Shown piece by piece: positions 46,889 to 55,305 of a DNA stretch of 64,000 nt. The notes under the pieces were generated by a model. It made no database searches. It was not told where the DNA came from and saw only the letters and a program-made list of their open reading frames with translations. The translations under genes were made by a program, and so were the position numbers. The stretch lies in assembly GCF_030685535.1 (NCBI RefSeq), contig NZ_CP131601.1, positions 434,001 to 498,000 of the forward strand, in the 5' to 3' direction. The stretch comes from Photobacterium leiognathi. Its GTDB lineage: Bacteria; Pseudomonadota; Gammaproteobacteria; Enterobacterales; Vibrionaceae. Each line of letters begins with the position of its first letter. Positions within the stretch are counted from its first letter, which is position 1.

Positions 46889-47191
46889 TCAACGCTTTGG
46901 ATAATTTTGCAATGCTTTATCTAGTTTTTCTTCTAGTGCATTGATCTTATTGGACAAATCTCCAGCGTTTCCGTTATGTTCTAGTCGCTCTGCATGTAAC
47001 TCGTTGCAGATGTTTAGCCCTGTAAATATTAACAGTTGCTCTACATTGGATACTTTAGTGCGCTCTGACATATCTTTCAAGCGTTGGTCGAAATCAGCTG
47101 CGGCAGCACGAAGCGCATCTTCTTGACCAGTTGGGCAGTTAACTTTTAAATGTCTGCCAAACACTTGAATTTCTACAGCCTGAGTACTCAT
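46889..47191 (-). CDS. zapA: Cell division protein ZapA
   Basis: Cytosolic FtsZ-ring stabiliser that promotes filament bundling. The 100 aa contain the N-terminal beta domain VEIQVFGRHLKVNCPTGQEDALRAAA (quoted as VEIQVFGRHLKVNCP) and a C-terminal coiled coil (KINALEEKLDKALQN). E. coli ZapA has 109 aa. It lies upstream of 6S RNA and divergent from ygfB across 389 bases, as in E. coli. Confidence 0.95.
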   Translation of the reverse strand: MSTQAVEIQVFGRHLKVNCPTGQEDALRAAAADFDQRLKDMSERTKVSNVEQLLIFTGLNICNELHAERLEHNGNAGDLSNKINALEEKLDKALQNYPKR

Positions 47192-47580
47192 AAATCTTCG
47201 GTTTGCTCCATGCCTTAATGGGTATTCATTCCGCCTTTGCTTATCGCCAAATCATAGGAAAACAGGTTACAACATGCAAGCGGCTATACTTCACTTTGTG
47301 TTCAATAGGCTCTAAGTAAACAGATATTAATCACACCAAATTGGTTGTTGGTTAACTATTGAACGTTATGCTCGGTGTTATCATTTGCCGAACAGAGCTT
47401 AAGTGTTAGCATAACACAGGCGGTTACTGACCCATTGTTATTTCTGCTTAAGAATTTGAGTAAAAATGTAATTATTGATGTTCACTTGATTTTTCATATC
47501 TATAGCAGTGGAAATCACAATGTGAAAGTAACAATAGCATCCATGTTTATTGTTTGAATGAATATATAGGTAAATAAACC
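47192..47580. other. Divergent intergenic region zapA / ygfB
   Basis: 389 bases with AT-rich DNA and no supportable gene; a 60-codon frame at 47375-47557 has no ribosome-binding site or known motif. Both promoters are expected here. Confidence 0.4.
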
Positions 47581-48159
47581 ATGAGTGAAATAACCCTACC
47601 AACTTACCAAGCGGTGGAATCAGCATTAAAAGAACAGGGACTGGCAAGTGCACCTGCTGAATTACATGGTTTATTAAGTGGCATGATTTGCGGTGGTTTA
47701 TCGGTTGATGATGATAGCTGGGTAGGTCCTGTTTGTGACTATGCCAATGAAGGCGAGCCATTAACGGATGGCGCAAAAGTCATGGTTCGTACTCTATTTT
47801 CAACGACTGCTAATGAACTATTTAGCGGTGGTTTTGAGTTTTCACTATTAATGCCTGATGACGATGAGCCGCTAACGGTACGTGCAGATGCATTAACTGA
47901 GTGGGTAAACAGTTTTATTTCAGGTCTTGGCTTAATGGATCTGCAAAAGAACCAATTATCAGAAGCGGTAACAGAAGCACTGGCGGATCTTCAAGATATT
48001 GCGCAATTAGGTATTGATGAAGATGACGATATGGAAGAGCAAGCAGCACTTTTTGAACAAGTAGTAGAACACGTTCGTATGTGTGTATTGAGCTGCCACT
48101 CGGAATTAGGTCAGCGTCCTGCTGTTGAAGAGCCAGAAGAGAAGCTAACGCTACACTAA
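47581..48159 (+). CDS. ygfB: UPF0149 family protein YgfB
   Basis: Acidic 192-aa helical protein, family UPF0149. The signature APAELHGLLSGMICGG is present near the N-terminus, and MWVNSFISGLGL-like EWVNSFISGLGL further on. Its role is not established in E. coli; in Pseudomonas a homologue affects antibiotic-resistance regulation. RBS is weak. In E. coli and Vibrio it is followed by pepP and then ubiH; here ubiH follows after 25 bases and pepP is absent. Confidence 0.93.
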   Translation: MSEITLPTYQAVESALKEQGLASAPAELHGLLSGMICGGLSVDDDSWVGPVCDYANEGEPLTDGAKVMVRTLFSTTANELFSGGFEFSLLMPDDDEPLTVRADALTEWVNSFISGLGLMDLQKNQLSEAVTEALADLQDIAQLGIDEDDDMEEQAALFEQVVEHVRMCVLSCHSELGQRPAVEEPEEKLTLH

Positions 48160-48184
48160 GCGTTGTTGAGTGAAGGGATCAAAA

Positions 48185-49372
48185 GTGAAGCACTATGATG
48201 TTGTTATTGCTAGTGGTGCAATGGCAGGAGCGAGCCTTGCTATTGCGTTAGATGTGTTAAGCGGTCAGGCATTGCGTATTGCGGTCGTAGAAGCGGTGAT
48301 GCCTGAATTTGGCACCCATCCTGGTTACGATTCGAGAAGTATTGCTCTGTCTTATGGTACAACGCGTTTGCTTGATAACATTGGTATGTGGTCAGCATTG
48401 AAACAAGTATCGACGTCGATTGAAGATATTCATGTTTCTGATCGTGGACACGCTGGCATGGTGCGTATTTCAGCACAAGAGCAAGCTGTCGATGCTTTAG
48501 GCTATGTGATTGAGCTGGCTGATGCGGGAGAGATCTTCCATAAAAAGATCCAGCAAATCGATAATATAGAGATGTATTGTCCTGCTAGTGTTCAGCAAGT
48601 TGAGCGTAGCCAAGAAAAAGCAACGATCACGCTTGATAATGGTGAATCACTTTCTACCTCGTTATTGGTCGCCGCTGATGGTGCTATTTCTCACTGCTGT
48701 CAATTGGTCAATATTGGTCGCTCTGAATATGATTTTGAGCAAACGGCCATCATTGCCAATATCACGACTGCTGAGCCTCATCAAAACCAAGCTTTTGAGC
48801 GTTTCACAGAGCATGGTCCTGTGGCTTTATTACCTATGTCACAAGGGCGTAGTTCACTGGTTTGGTGTGTACCGCCAGAGCAACAACAAGCGATCATGGC
48901 GCTGTCTGATAACGAGTTTCTTGCGAAATTACAGCAAGCGTTTGGTTGGCGTTTAGGTGAGTTAACACAAGCTGGTCAACGAGCGTGTTATCCGTTGTTA
49001 TTACGCCAGTCAAATGCATTAGTGTCACATCGTGTGGCAGTAGTTGGTAATGCAGCCCAAACGTTACATCCGATTGCAGGACAAGGTTTTAACCTAGGTA
49101 TTCGTGATGTGATGACGTTAGCGGAAGAAATTGTTGCAGGCGCTTTGCAAGGTAAAGATATTGGTTTGCCTGAAGTATTGGGTCGCTATCGTGAACGTCG
49201 CACCCCTGATCGTCAAAATACGATCATGATGACAGCAGGGTTAGTAAGTATCTTTGCGAATGATAATTTCTTGTTTACTGCAGGGCGCAATGTCGGTTTA
49301 ACAGCCATGAGTCTTTCAAAAACATTAAAAGCACCGCTATTGCGTCGTGCTATGGGACAGGTAGAACGATAG
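48185..49372 (+). CDS. ubiH: 2-octaprenyl-6-methoxyphenol hydroxylase UbiH
   Basis: FAD monooxygenase of ubiquinone synthesis (C1 hydroxylation). The FAD C-terminal motif GNAAQTLHPIAGQGFNLGIRDV is as in E. coli UbiH. The N-terminal GxGxxG loop, VVGGGMAG in E. coli, reads VVIASGAMAG (residues 7-15), with Ser10 and Ala12 in place of two of the glycines; other Vibrionaceae may share part of this. Start is GTG at 48185, preceded by AAGGG; GTG at 48170 is an alternative. It is two bases upstream of ubiI. Confidence 0.92.
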   Translation: MKHYDVVIASGAMAGASLAIALDVLSGQALRIAVVEAVMPEFGTHPGYDSRSIALSYGTTRLLDNIGMWSALKQVSTSIEDIHVSDRGHAGMVRISAQEQAVDALGYVIELADAGEIFHKKIQQIDNIEMYCPASVQQVERSQEKATITLDNGESLSTSLLVAADGAISHCCQLVNIGRSEYDFEQTAIIANITTAEPHQNQAFERFTEHGPVALLPMSQGRSSLVWCVPPEQQQAIMALSDNEFLAKLQQAFGWRLGELTQAGQRACYPLLLRQSNALVSHRVAVVGNAAQTLHPIAGQGFNLGIRDVMTLAEEIVAGALQGKDIGLPEVLGRYRERRTPDRQNTIMMTAGLVSIFANDNFLFTAGRNVGLTAMSLSKTLKAPLLRRAMGQVER

Positions 49373-49374
49373 TT

Positions 49375-50589
49375 ATGATGCAAAGTGTTGATATCGCCAT
49401 TATTGGCGGTGGCATGGTGGGGTTAACGTTAGCTGCAGCATTAGCTGATACAGAATTACGTATTGCTGTGATTGAAGGTCATTTACCTGATCCTGAATTA
49501 CAACCACTGCCTGATGTACGTGTATCTGCGTTAAGCCGTGCTAGTGAACGTATTTTCCGTCGCCTTGGGGTATGGGAAGGCATTGCTAGTCGTCGTATTA
49601 GCCCATATTCAAAAATGACGGTGTGGGAGCAAGACAGCTTTGCCAAAATCGACTTTGATGCTGAACGTTTATCACAACCGGATCTCGGCCATATTGTTGA
49701 AAACCGTGTTATTCAATTAGCCCTATTAGATCGTGTTAAGCAACAAAGTAATGTCAAGCTATTAGCACCTGAGCGTTGTGAAAATATTGCCTTTGGTGAG
49801 TCAGAAGCATGGCTAACATTAGCGTCAGGTAAGCACCTTACGGCGAAGTTAGTGGTAGGTGCTGATGGTGCTAATTCATGGGTACGTCAGCAATTAGATA
49901 TTCCATTAACTCATTGGGATTATGGTCATAGTGCGATTGTTGCCAATATACGTTGCCAAGAATCTCATGAGCAAACCGCACGTCAAATTTTCCGCCCACA
50001 AGGCCCGTTAGCTTTCTTGCCATTATCTGAGCCTAATTTGTGCTCGATTGTGTGGTCAGTACCGCCAGAAGATGCTGAGCAATTATGCGCAATGTCTAAT
50101 GAAGCGTTTGATCAACATTTAACAACCGCATTTGATAACCAGTTGGGTTTATGCCGTGTTGAAGGCGATCGCCAAGCTTTCCCACTAAAGATGCGTTATG
50201 CTCGTGACTTTGTTCGTGAACGTGTCGCTTTAGTGGGCGATGCTGCCCATACTATTCACCCCTTAGCTGGACAGGGTGTTAACCTTGGCTTGCTAGATGC
50301 TGCGGCGTTAGCACAAGAGCTAAAATCGTTATGGCTGGCGGATAAAGACATTGGTAAGCAAGCAAACTTACGTCAATACGAGCGTTGGCGTAAAACAGAA
50401 GCAGCAAAAATGATCACTGCGATGCAAGGCTTTAAAGAGTTGTTCTCAGGCTCTAATCCAGCGAAAAAATTGCTGCGTGATATCGGCATGCTGGTGGCAG
50501 ATAAAACGCCAGGGGTAAAAGATGAATTTATGCGTAAAGCATTAGGGTTAAGTGGCGAATTGCCAGAGTTGGCTCGACATTCATCGTAA
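49375..50589 (+). CDS. ubiI: 2-octaprenylphenol hydroxylase UbiI
   Basis: FAD monooxygenase of ubiquinone synthesis (C5 hydroxylation; formerly VisC). The dinucleotide motif IAIIGGGMVGLTLAAALAD is canonical, in contrast to its neighbour UbiH. The second FAD motif is LVGDAAHTIHPLAGQGVNLG. The 404 aa fit E. coli (400 aa). Two consecutive ATGs (49375, 49378) are possible. It is coupled to ubiH and ends at a UUCG-capped terminator. Confidence 0.95.
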   Translation: MMQSVDIAIIGGGMVGLTLAAALADTELRIAVIEGHLPDPELQPLPDVRVSALSRASERIFRRLGVWEGIASRRISPYSKMTVWEQDSFAKIDFDAERLSQPDLGHIVENRVIQLALLDRVKQQSNVKLLAPERCENIAFGESEAWLTLASGKHLTAKLVVGADGANSWVRQQLDIPLTHWDYGHSAIVANIRCQESHEQTARQIFRPQGPLAFLPLSEPNLCSIVWSVPPEDAEQLCAMSNEAFDQHLTTAFDNQLGLCRVEGDRQAFPLKMRYARDFVRERVALVGDAAHTIHPLAGQGVNLGLLDAAALAQELKSLWLADKDIGKQANLRQYERWRKTEAAKMITAMQGFKELFSGSNPAKKLLRDIGMLVADKTPGVKDEFMRKALGLSGELPELARHSS

Positions 50590-50609
50590 GCAGCTCATTA
50601 CTTATTGTT

Positions 50610-50636
50610 AAAAAGTCATCTTCGGATGACTTTTTT
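50610..50636 (+). terminator. ubiI terminator
   Basis: AAAAAGTCATC-TTCG-GATGACTTTTT, 11-bp perfect stem with a stable UUCG tetraloop. Confidence 0.92.
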
Positions 50637-50772
50637 GTTTTTCACGACTAACAAAATGGATTTTTTCACCTACAGTAAATATCAGAAGTAAAAAGACACC
50701 GTAGCAATAGTTTGTATTGAATTAACAGATAGTGAAAGTCATTGTGATGGCTGTTTTGATAAGGATATGAAA

Positions 50773-51168
50773 ATGAGTTACGTCCCCTCTGAATTACAAT
50801 ATACCCATAGCCACGAATGGATTCGCTCGGAAGGTAACGGCGTGTATACCGTGGGTATTAGCGATCATGCTCAATCGTTATTAGGCGATATGGTCTATGT
50901 TGATCTTCCTGAACTTGATTCAGCAACCGATGTTGGGGAAGAGTGTGCAGTGGCGGAATCTGTCAAAGCCACCTCAGATATTTATGCACCGTTATCTGGG
51001 GTAGTGATTGCAGTTAATGAGGAATTGGAATCATCACCAGAGTTGGTAAATAGTGATCCCTATGGTGACGGTTGGTTATTTCAGCTCAGGGTTAATGATG
51101 ATAATGAGCTTAACGATTTATTAATGGCTGATGATTATCTGACAATTATTGTGGAAGATGATGAATAA
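50773..51168 (+). CDS. gcvH: Glycine cleavage system H protein (orphan)
   Basis: Lipoyl carrier that shuttles the aminomethyl group between GcvP and GcvT. The lipoylated residue is Lys65 in [12 protein letters not shown]; the 131 aa fit the family (129 aa). Start at 50773 (MSYVPSEL) is spaced properly from AAGGA; ATG at 50767 is too close to it. gcvT and gcvP, which normally flank gcvH, are not here, and no glycine riboswitch was seen upstream. In E. coli gcvTHP follows ubiI, so this may be a remnant of that arrangement. The C-terminus is unusually acidic. Confidence 0.94.
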   Translation: MSYVPSELQYTHSHEWIRSEGNGVYTVGISDHAQSLLGDMVYVDLPELDSATDVGEECAVAESVKATSDIYAPLSGVVIAVNEELESSPELVNSDPYGDGWLFQLRVNDDNELNDLLMADDYLTIIVEDDE

Positions 51169-51175
51169 AGCGATC

Positions 51176-51204
51176 AAAAAAGCCCATCGAATAATGGGCT
51201 TTAA
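51176..51204. terminator. Terminator between gcvH and the small convergent gene
   Basis: AAAGCCCAT/ATGGGCTTT, nine-base stem with a six-base loop, A/T flanks. Confidence 0.75.
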
Positions 51205-51219
51205 CGGTACCAAGGGCGA

Positions 51220-51429
51220 TTAAGCTTCGTAGGACTCGCGTAAACGCTTCACCTCTAAATTCACCTCATTCACAGTATCGTAATGACGCTTCTGAGCTTT
51301 GACAGGAACCAGCAGTAAACCATTTTCAAAATGGTATCCACCGCGTCCGTCAATGTAGAGGCGACCGCTAAATAAGCGACTGATATGCTTGGCGATTAAT
51401 TTTGGTAAGTAGCGTTTGAACATCCGCAT
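51220..51429 (-). CDS. Small basic protein of unknown function
   Basis: I do not recognise this family. The 69-aa product starts MRMFKRYLPKLIAKHI and continues with GRLYIDGRGGYHFENGLLLVP; it is basic at the N-terminus, without a membrane segment or signal peptide, and the central glycine-rich part looks like a small beta fold. The frame continues upstream to 51471; the ATG at 51429 (or 51423) is chosen because the added residues look like leader. The even codon use and convergent placement with a shared terminator support a real gene. Confidence 0.6.
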   Translation of the reverse strand: MRMFKRYLPKLIAKHISRLFSGRLYIDGRGGYHFENGLLLVPVKAQKRHYDTVNEVNLEVKRLRESYEA

Positions 51430-51823
51430 AATACTGCTAACTCCAACCTTCCTGGTTATTGACGGCGGCAAGTATAACAGTTTGTGTATGACACTTCTGT
51501 GACATAATTAGCAGCTTCTGTTTCTTAAATGTAACTATCTAATTTATTAATTAACAAAGAACTTAAAAGTTAGATGATTATTCTAATTTTAGTATTTTTT
51601 CTCTTTTCGCATAAAATAAATGACCATGTTGTTTAGGTGGTTTTTGTTCGTTTTTAACCGATGTTAGCGGCTTGTTTCTTTCTTATATCTGCATGTTCTT
51701 GAATTAATGTTTTTTAGCTAATGGAGCTGATTAGCTTTCTATTTTGATGATTTATAAATTTCACGTTAATCCGTTTTTGATCACTAAATCACGATTATCA
51801 GAATCTAGATCAAAGCGTTGTTT
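51430..51823. other. AT-rich intergenic region upstream of the DUF134 gene
   Basis: About 390 bases with no gene that can be supported. It holds the promoters of the small minus-strand gene and, near its right end, of the DUF134 gene. Confidence 0.4.
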
Positions 51824-51837
51824 TTGGCATATGCCAA
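51824..51837. promoter_or_regulatory. Palindrome TTGGCATATGCCAA upstream of the DUF134 gene
   Basis: Perfect 14-bp palindrome, 34 bases before the DUF134 ATG. Its position suits an operator, perhaps for the HTH protein encoded just downstream. No second copy was seen before the NifX-like gene. Confidence 0.5.
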
Positions 51838-51871
51838 TAATAAGCGCAGATGAAAGAGAGAAAGGTGAATC

Positions 51872-52162
51872 ATGGCGAGGCCAAAGATTGAACGCCAGAT
51901 CGGATGTCGACCTGCGTACAGTTGCTTTAAACCTAATGGAGTACCGATGAAACAACTGCCTTCATTGGTATTAGAAAGTGATGAGTTAGAAGCATTACGC
52001 CTAGTTGATATGCTTGGTATGCAGCAAATAGAAGCGGCAAAACAGCTTGGGGTTTCTCGTCAAACCTTAGGCAATATAGTGGCATCTGGACGTAATAAAG
52101 TGGCACAAGCTTTAGTTCAAGGGTGGGCACTAGAGCTCGATGGCTACCATCATAGATCGTAA
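51872..52162 (+). CDS. DUF134 helix-turn-helix protein
   Basis: Predicted DNA-binding regulator of 96 aa. The DUF134 N-terminus (MARPKIERQIGCRP, then FKPNGVPM) is followed by a sigma70-region-4-like HTH at about 38-80 (LRLVDMLGMQQIEAAKQLGVS, quoted as MQQIEAAKQLGVSRQTLGNI). DUF134 genes commonly sit beside NifX/NifB-like iron-cluster proteins, as here. RBS AAAGGTG. It probably controls the two downstream genes; a 14-bp palindrome lies upstream. Confidence 0.88.
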   Translation: MARPKIERQIGCRPAYSCFKPNGVPMKQLPSLVLESDELEALRLVDMLGMQQIEAAKQLGVSRQTLGNIVASGRNKVAQALVQGWALELDGYHHRS

Positions 52163-52239
52163 ATTTTCCATTTTATCTCCGTTATATATCGGGTAATCAT
52201 TTAATGGTGATTGCTTGTTTCAGTTAGTGAGGAATAGTT

Positions 52240-52710
52240 ATGCCAATGGCAATTGCATTAACGCCACGTGATCAAGTTGCAGGACACTTTGGTAAAGCGG
52301 CGGCTTTCGCTGTTTATGATCAGCACGGTCAGTTTGTGATCAAAATTGAGAATGCGGGCAGTCGTGAGCTCGGATGTAAACATAAGAAAGTGATCCAACG
52401 TCAGCTGGCTGAATACGGTGTATCTGAAATTGTATTAGGTAACATTGGTCAACGTTCACTGGCTCGATTATTAAATGCGGGCTTTAAGGTTAGCCGTGTT
52501 GCACCTCGGACAGCATTGAATGATGTTCTTACAGGCTCGGTAGATAAAGAAGCGTTAACGTCTGCGGAGCAAGGTCGTGATTGTAAGCGTGAAAAAGGCG
52601 CGTGTGGCTGCGGGTGTGGCAGTAAGAAAAAAGCACCTGTTGCTAAAGTAGGTATGTCATCACTCGCCCCAATGAGTGGCTTAGCGAAAATTGGGGGCTT
52701 TAAACTATGA
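52240..52710 (+). CDS. NifX/NifB-type iron(-molybdenum) cluster-binding protein
   Basis: A 156-aa protein of the dinitrogenase iron-molybdenum cofactor superfamily: MAIALTPRDQVAGHFGKAAAF at the start (quoted as TPRDQVAGHFGKAA), ENAGSRELGCKHKK, and LGNIGQRSLARLLNAG. A Cys-rich tail follows (CKREKGACGCGCG). Related small proteins bind Fe-S or FeMo-type clusters outside nitrogen fixation. The stop overlaps the nqrM start by four bases, so the two are coupled. It may be an iron or cluster carrier for NqrM; that is inference. Confidence 0.85.
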   Translation: MPMAIALTPRDQVAGHFGKAAAFAVYDQHGQFVIKIENAGSRELGCKHKKVIQRQLAEYGVSEIVLGNIGQRSLARLLNAGFKVSRVAPRTALNDVLTGSVDKEALTSAEQGRDCKREKGACGCGCGSKKKAPVAKVGMSSLAPMSGLAKIGGFKL

Positions 52711-52910
52711 CCACATTTTTATTAACACTAGGGATCTTCTTTATTGTGATCCTAGCAATGGCGATCGGTTGGTTTTTAAAACAACGTACTATCAGTGGTA
52801 GCTGTGGTGGTTTAGCCAATGTCGGCGTAGATAAAGAGTGTAATTGCGACGAGCCGTGTGATGAACACAAGCTATACCAAATTCAAGAGCCAAGCGCCGG
52901 ACATAAATAA
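52707..52910 (+). CDS. nqrM: Na+-NQR maturation protein NqrM
   Basis: Small membrane protein needed to mature the sodium-pumping NADH:quinone oxidoreductase, probably by delivering iron to the NqrD/NqrE metal site. One N-terminal helix (about 3-23) is followed by the conserved cysteines Cys33, Cys45, Cys47 and Cys51 in SCGGLANVGVDKECNCDEPC. The 67 aa fit the family. nqrM usually lies after the nqrABCDEF-apbE cluster; here it is with a DUF134 gene and a NifX-like gene, so a second copy elsewhere is possible. Confidence 0.87.
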   Translation: MTTFLLTLGIFFIVILAMAIGWFLKQRTISGSCGGLANVGVDKECNCDEPCDEHKLYQIQEPSAGHK

Positions 52911-52916
52911 TCCAAT

Positions 52917-52946
52917 AAGCAGAGTGTTGTCATACTCTGCTTTTTT
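52917..52946 (+). terminator. nqrM terminator
   Basis: AAGCAGAGT/ACTCTGCTT stem followed by T6. It lies just before the frame-corrected end of the convergent LysR gene. Confidence 0.82.
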
Positions 52947-52954
52947 ATTACCAC

Positions 52955-53912
52955 TCACTTTTGTTTTAGCTTCTTAGCTTGCCCTATCACCGTCTTTGCC
53001 ACTAGTTGGCGTAACCATTCATTACGTGGGTGAGTTGCATTGCGGTGCAGCCATAGCAAGCGAATATCAAAATCAGCAATATCGACCAGGTGCTGGGCAT
53101 TGAGTTAAATCATCGTGAAACAAATCTAATTGCGCCATTAGCCGAGATACCACACAGAGTAAATCTCTGCCTTTTAACAAGTGACGGATGGTGAGAAAGT
53201 TACGTGATCCTACCGCCACTTGGCGCTCCAGCGCATGATGTTTGAGTTGGTTATCTACCTGAGTGATCAACTGTCCATCCGGTGAGACTAAAGCATGCGG
53301 GTGCTGGCTATATTGCGCTAATGTGATTGGTGCTTGAAGCCCTGTGGCTTTGCTATCAAATAAGCAAACATGATCTTCGGTATACAGATATTGGCTGCTG
53401 ATCTCTTTTCCCATATTGGTCATAGAGCCAATCACGACATCTAATTGTTGCTCATTAAAGACGGCTTGATAGTTATGGCGATCGACATTAAAAAAGCTGA
53501 GATGACTGTTAGGTGCAAGGCCATGAATAGCATCGAAAATGGTAGGTGCAAACAGTAATTCTGCATAATCCGTTAAGCCGATCTTAAAGGTGCCATTAAA
53601 GCATTCAGGTTCAAAACTACTTGGCTGTAATAGCTCGTTGGTAACAAGGTTTAGGATATTCTCGACGGTAACAGAGAGCTCTAATGCCTTTTGAGTCGGG
53701 ATCATATGATGCCCCTGGCGCTCAAATAAAGGATCGTTTAGCAATTGGCGTAAGCGAGATAAATTATGGCTCATTGCCGATTGACCAATAGCAAGCTTAT
53801 TGGCAGCTTTTGTTACACTTTGGGTTTCCATTAAGGCAGAAAAGGCAATCAGCAGGTTGAGATCCACGCCGCGCCAGTTGATGTCTTTCTTATGTGAAGA
53901 TGATGAAGCCAT
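52955..53912 (-). pseudogene. LysR-family regulator, frameshifted near its 3' end
   Basis: Transcriptional regulator with an N-terminal winged HTH (VDLNLLIAFSALMETQSVTKAANKL, quoted as FSALMETQSVTKAANKLAIG) and a periplasmic-binding-type effector domain. The open frame ends at 53073 after CPAPGRYC. If one base is removed from the CC at 53086-53087 (GG on the coding strand), it continues CPAPVDIADFDIRLLWLHRN... for about 40 residues to a stop at 52955, giving 318 aa, a normal length. So either the last 40 residues are lost by mutation or the base is an error. It is divergent from the patatin gene and may control it. Confidence 0.85.
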
Positions 53913-54145
53913 AATGAGGAATACCTAAAATAAAAACGCTGCCCATGGTATGAGAGAAAGCCTTAAAGCAGTGCATCTGTAGCACAAGGAGTGTTGGTTA
54001 CAACGACTAAATATGAAATCAATTGCAATTGATAAAAAACAGCTTGTGAATCCGCTTTGTTTTATATCGATAATCTGTTTTTTTATCAAGCTGGTGCTAC
54101 TTTAATCTGTAGAGTGATACACCGACTCAATCAGAAAAAGGGACC

Positions 54146-55279
54146 ATGATGGCTAGAACACGTACGAAGAAAAAACCAAAGGTTTGTCTTGTACTGCAAG
54201 GTGGCGGCGCACTCGGTGCATACCATATTGGGGCATATCAAGCATTAGAAGAAGCTGGATATGTACCAGATTGGTTTGCAGGTATTTCTATTGGTGCATT
54301 GAACAGCGCCATTCTTGCGGGAAATAAACAAGAAGATCGCTTAGAGAAGCTAACCGAATTTTGGCAACGCATTTCAAGACCAGAAACGGATGTCGATCTA
54401 CCGTTAGAAATGGCACCGATGTTCAATATGTTTAGTGCATCACAAGCACTAATGATCGGACAGCCTGACTTTTTCACTCCTCGATTGATTAACCCTTGGT
54501 TAGCACTGCCTGGTGAAGCCGCGACCAGTTTCTATGACACAAGTCCACTCTTTACAACCCTTAATGAATTGGCTGATTTTTCACTGATCAATCAGCAAAA
54601 AGCCCGTCTAACAGTGGGTGCGACGTGTGTTACAGATGGTAATTTAGTGTTCTTTGATAGCCAACGCCAACCACTACAGGCTGCACATGCTGTGGCAAGT
54701 GGCTCATTACCTCCGGGTTTTCCCGCGACGAAAATTGGGGAAGATTATTATTGGGATGGCGGTTGTGTCTCGAACTCGCCAATAAATGGCATTTTAGATT
54801 TGGCTGAAGAAGATGAAGATTTATTGATCTTCATGGTGGATCTTTGGAATGCCAAAGGTAAGTTACCACAAACCATGAGTGAAGTGTTGTGGCGCGAAAA
54901 AGAGATCCAATATGCAAGTCGCTCATGCGAGCATATGGAAGCATTAGTAGCGAAACGTAATCTTGATCATATTATGGGTAAGTCACCAGAAGTGGTCGAT
55001 AGTGAACAAGTACCGGATGTGACTTCGCTAAAAGTGGGTAAGAAGATCGATATCGTGCATATTACCTTTAATCCGTTGAAAGGGCATATCCCATTGAGTG
55101 ATGCAGAGTTTTCTCGTCGTTCAATTCGCCTTCGTCGAGAAGCTGGGTATGAAGATATGGTACAGGCGCTCCAAGAGTCACCTTGGACACAACGCAGTGC
55201 TCAATTGCCAGCACACTTTCATCGTCGTCACAGTCACGGCAGTTGGATTGAAGAGCAAAAAATCGAGAAAGCAAGTTAA
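54146..55279 (+). CDS. Patatin-like phospholipase
   Basis: Predicted lipid acyl hydrolase of 377 aa. The oxyanion motif LQGGGALGAYHIG, nucleophile Ser48 in GISIG and catalytic Asp204 in WDGG form the Ser-Asp dyad. The C-terminal part (residues 210-360) fits the DUF3734 extension found on many such proteins. No signal peptide is seen, so it is probably cytosolic or injected, rather than secreted by Sec. Two ATGs (54146, 54149) follow AAAAAGGGA. It is divergent from the LysR gene across 233 bases. Confidence 0.9.
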   Translation: MMARTRTKKKPKVCLVLQGGGALGAYHIGAYQALEEAGYVPDWFAGISIGALNSAILAGNKQEDRLEKLTEFWQRISRPETDVDLPLEMAPMFNMFSASQALMIGQPDFFTPRLINPWLALPGEAATSFYDTSPLFTTLNELADFSLINQQKARLTVGATCVTDGNLVFFDSQRQPLQAAHAVASGSLPPGFPATKIGEDYYWDGGCVSNSPINGILDLAEEDEDLLIFMVDLWNAKGKLPQTMSEVLWREKEIQYASRSCEHMEALVAKRNLDHIMGKSPEVVDSEQVPDVTSLKVGKKIDIVHITFNPLKGHIPLSDAEFSRRSIRLRREAGYEDMVQALQESPWTQRSAQLPAHFHRRHSHGSWIEEQKIEKAS

Positions 55280-55305
55280 GCTGATAGCTTGCAAATAGAT
55301 AAACA

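Noticed and set aside
47375..47557. 60-codon frame in the zapA-ygfB gap
   Set aside because: No ribosome-binding site, poor composition, no recognisable domain.
50590..50772. Glycine riboswitch before gcvH
   Set aside because: No tandem glycine-aptamer core or linker was recognised in the 183-base leader.
51744..51950. 68-codon frame overlapping the DUF134 start
   Set aside because: Runs through the promoter palindrome and into DUF134 in another frame; no supporting signal.
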